From: Rhodospirillaceae bacterium
GTDB taxonomy: Bacteria; Pseudomonadota; Alphaproteobacteria; Rhodospirillales; Magnetovibrionaceae
DNA: 6,462 bases
Reading direction: 5' to 3'
Assembly (NCBI GenBank): GCA_002401565.1
Contig: NVTL01000038.1
Location: forward strand, 23,561 to 30,022
In this document: in pieces, positions 5,733 through 6,462 of the stretch
Numbering within the stretch: the stretch's first letter is position 1
How the letters are laid out: every line of letters begins with the position of its first letter
Translations under genes and position numbers: made by a program
The notes under the pieces: generated by a model
Databases searched by the model: none
Told to the model about the DNA's origin: nothing
The model's input: only the letters and a program-made list of their open reading frames with translations

Positions 5733-6461
5733 TTAACTCCAGTCCTCTTGCATGATTGGCGCTTCGATTCCTTTCGGGGGTTGGATGATTTTCTCATAAA
5801 ATTGATCAATAATTTCTTTGGTTTCGTATGCGGGTCTCCACACAAACTCGGGGGATCTGTTGTGCGCGAATGTAAAGCGACTGTTCAGGCCGGCTTCGCG
5901 GGCATCTTCTAACCAAGACCGGGCTTGAGCGTCGGTTAGGCCTGATAGGGTGAGAGTATCATAAACGATTTGATATTCTTCGCGTGTTGACGTCGCAAAA
6001 GTCAACGGATCATCAGAACCAATACACACTGAAATCGGCGGCAGATCAGACTCGTGTTGCGGTGGGTTCAATCGCCACAATGGGTGGTCTTTCAAATCTG
6101 CCATGTTCCCAATTAACAAGTTAGAACTGGGATTGATTTCGACGGTGATGCCAAGTTTGCCGATTTTTTGCCGCAGTTTGAACTGTAACTTATTCAACAC
6201 TTCGGCTTCGGTCGAAGGGTCAATAAGGATGGTCTTTTGACCTTGAGCAAAGGTGTACGGATCAATTAAATATTGTTTAAGCAGTTGTTGTTCCGGCTTT
6301 AACTTTTTATTTCCTGGGCTTGTATCCCAAGGCTCCCTATAAAATTTAGTTTGACGTTGTTCGGTGTAAATTCCGGAGCAATAGTACCCCACAGAAGCGG
6401 TCAGATTTTCTGATTGTAGCGGCGTAAAATGTCGCCACTGTAGAGCCTTTCGTTTTGAGAA
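5733..6461 (-). CDS. Adenosine-deaminase-like protein, C-terminal part (cut by window edge)
   Basis: The frame is open from the right edge to a TAA at 5733-5735, giving 242 visible residues of a longer protein. A GTG at 6390-6392 is internal, because coding continues above it. Counting from the first visible residue, the C-terminal motifs of the adenosine/AMP deaminase barrel are present: ITVEINPSSNLLIG (Ser113-Asn114), HPLWRL (126-131), and IGSDDPLTFATSTREEY with the zinc and catalytic aspartates Asp150-Asp151. A helix GLTDAQARSWLEDAREAGLNSRF and a tail follow. The N-terminal HxH and the HAGE-type motif are not in view. The only histidine before the SN motif is His11, so an insertion compared with ordinary deaminases separates these parts. 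Large divergent proteins of this kind include RdrB of the RADAR antiphage system, which makes inosine from adenosine nucleotides; membership is plausible, not shown. The neighbours downstream are an unknown protein and a ComEC-type hydrolase. Confidence 0.8.
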   Translation of the reverse strand, partial: FSKRKALQWRHFTPLQSENLTASVGYYCSGIYTEQRQTKFYREPWDTSPGNKKLKPEQQLLKQYLIDPYTFAQGQKTILIDPSTEAEVLNKLQFKLRQKIGKLGITVEINPSSNLLIGNMADLKDHPLWRLNPPQHESDLPPISVCIGSDDPLTFATSTREEYQIVYDTLTLSGLTDAQARSWLEDAREAGLNSRFTFAHNRSPEFVWRPAYETKEIIDQFYEKIIQPPKGIEAPIMQEDWS

Positions 6462-6462
6462 G

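Noticed and set aside
6390..6392. GTG as the start of the deaminase-like protein
   Set aside because: The frame stays open for 23 more codons to the window edge, and the visible part is only the C-terminal section of a deaminase barrel.

Overview
The window reads as a proteobacterial chromosome segment with moderate GC. Every gene I can support lies on the minus strand, so the order below follows transcription, from high to low coordinates. CreBCD points to a Proteobacterium. A marine alpha- or gammaproteobacterium is possible, but the sequence does not settle this.

Region 1 (about 4950-6462) looks like accessory DNA. It holds the C-terminal part of an adenosine-deaminase-like protein whose start lies outside the window. 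An AT-rich spacer follows, with a 9-bp-arm palindrome and a clean 13-bp tandem array (four copies plus a partial one). The array stops 16 bases short of the start codon of an unrecognised 194-residue acidic protein. A stand-alone ComEC/Rec2-type metallo-beta-lactamase-fold hydrolase (4108-4932) comes 18 bases later with a good ribosome binding site, so these two genes look co-transcribed. A deaminase-like protein beside an orphan protein and a ComEC-type hydrolase resembles the make-up of antiphage islands. RADAR RdrB is the nearest known theme, but identity with RADAR is not shown.

Region 2 (1816-3999) is a two-component system matching CreB (response regulator) and CreC (474-residue sensor kinase). 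The creB stop codon directly abuts the creC start. The 90-base gap after creC contains a perfect cre tag (TTCAC-N6-TTCAC) plus a third TTCAC, upstream of creD. This independently supports the Cre assignment and indicates that CreB controls creD here. There is no creA in front of creB; the hydrolase gene sits there instead.

Region 3 (1-1815) contains creD (inner-membrane protein), a small unknown gene coupled to it by an ATGA overlap and a strong ribosome binding site, and the first 58 codons of a secreted protein that runs off the left edge. A terminator-like hairpin with its T-tract on the plus strand lies inside the small gene and has no obvious transcript to end.

The expected circuit: CreC senses an envelope or metabolic signal, phosphorylates CreB at D53, and CreB binds the cre tag to raise creD and the coupled small gene. 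Whether the accessory genes upstream feed into this circuit or are only neighbours cannot be told from the sequence.
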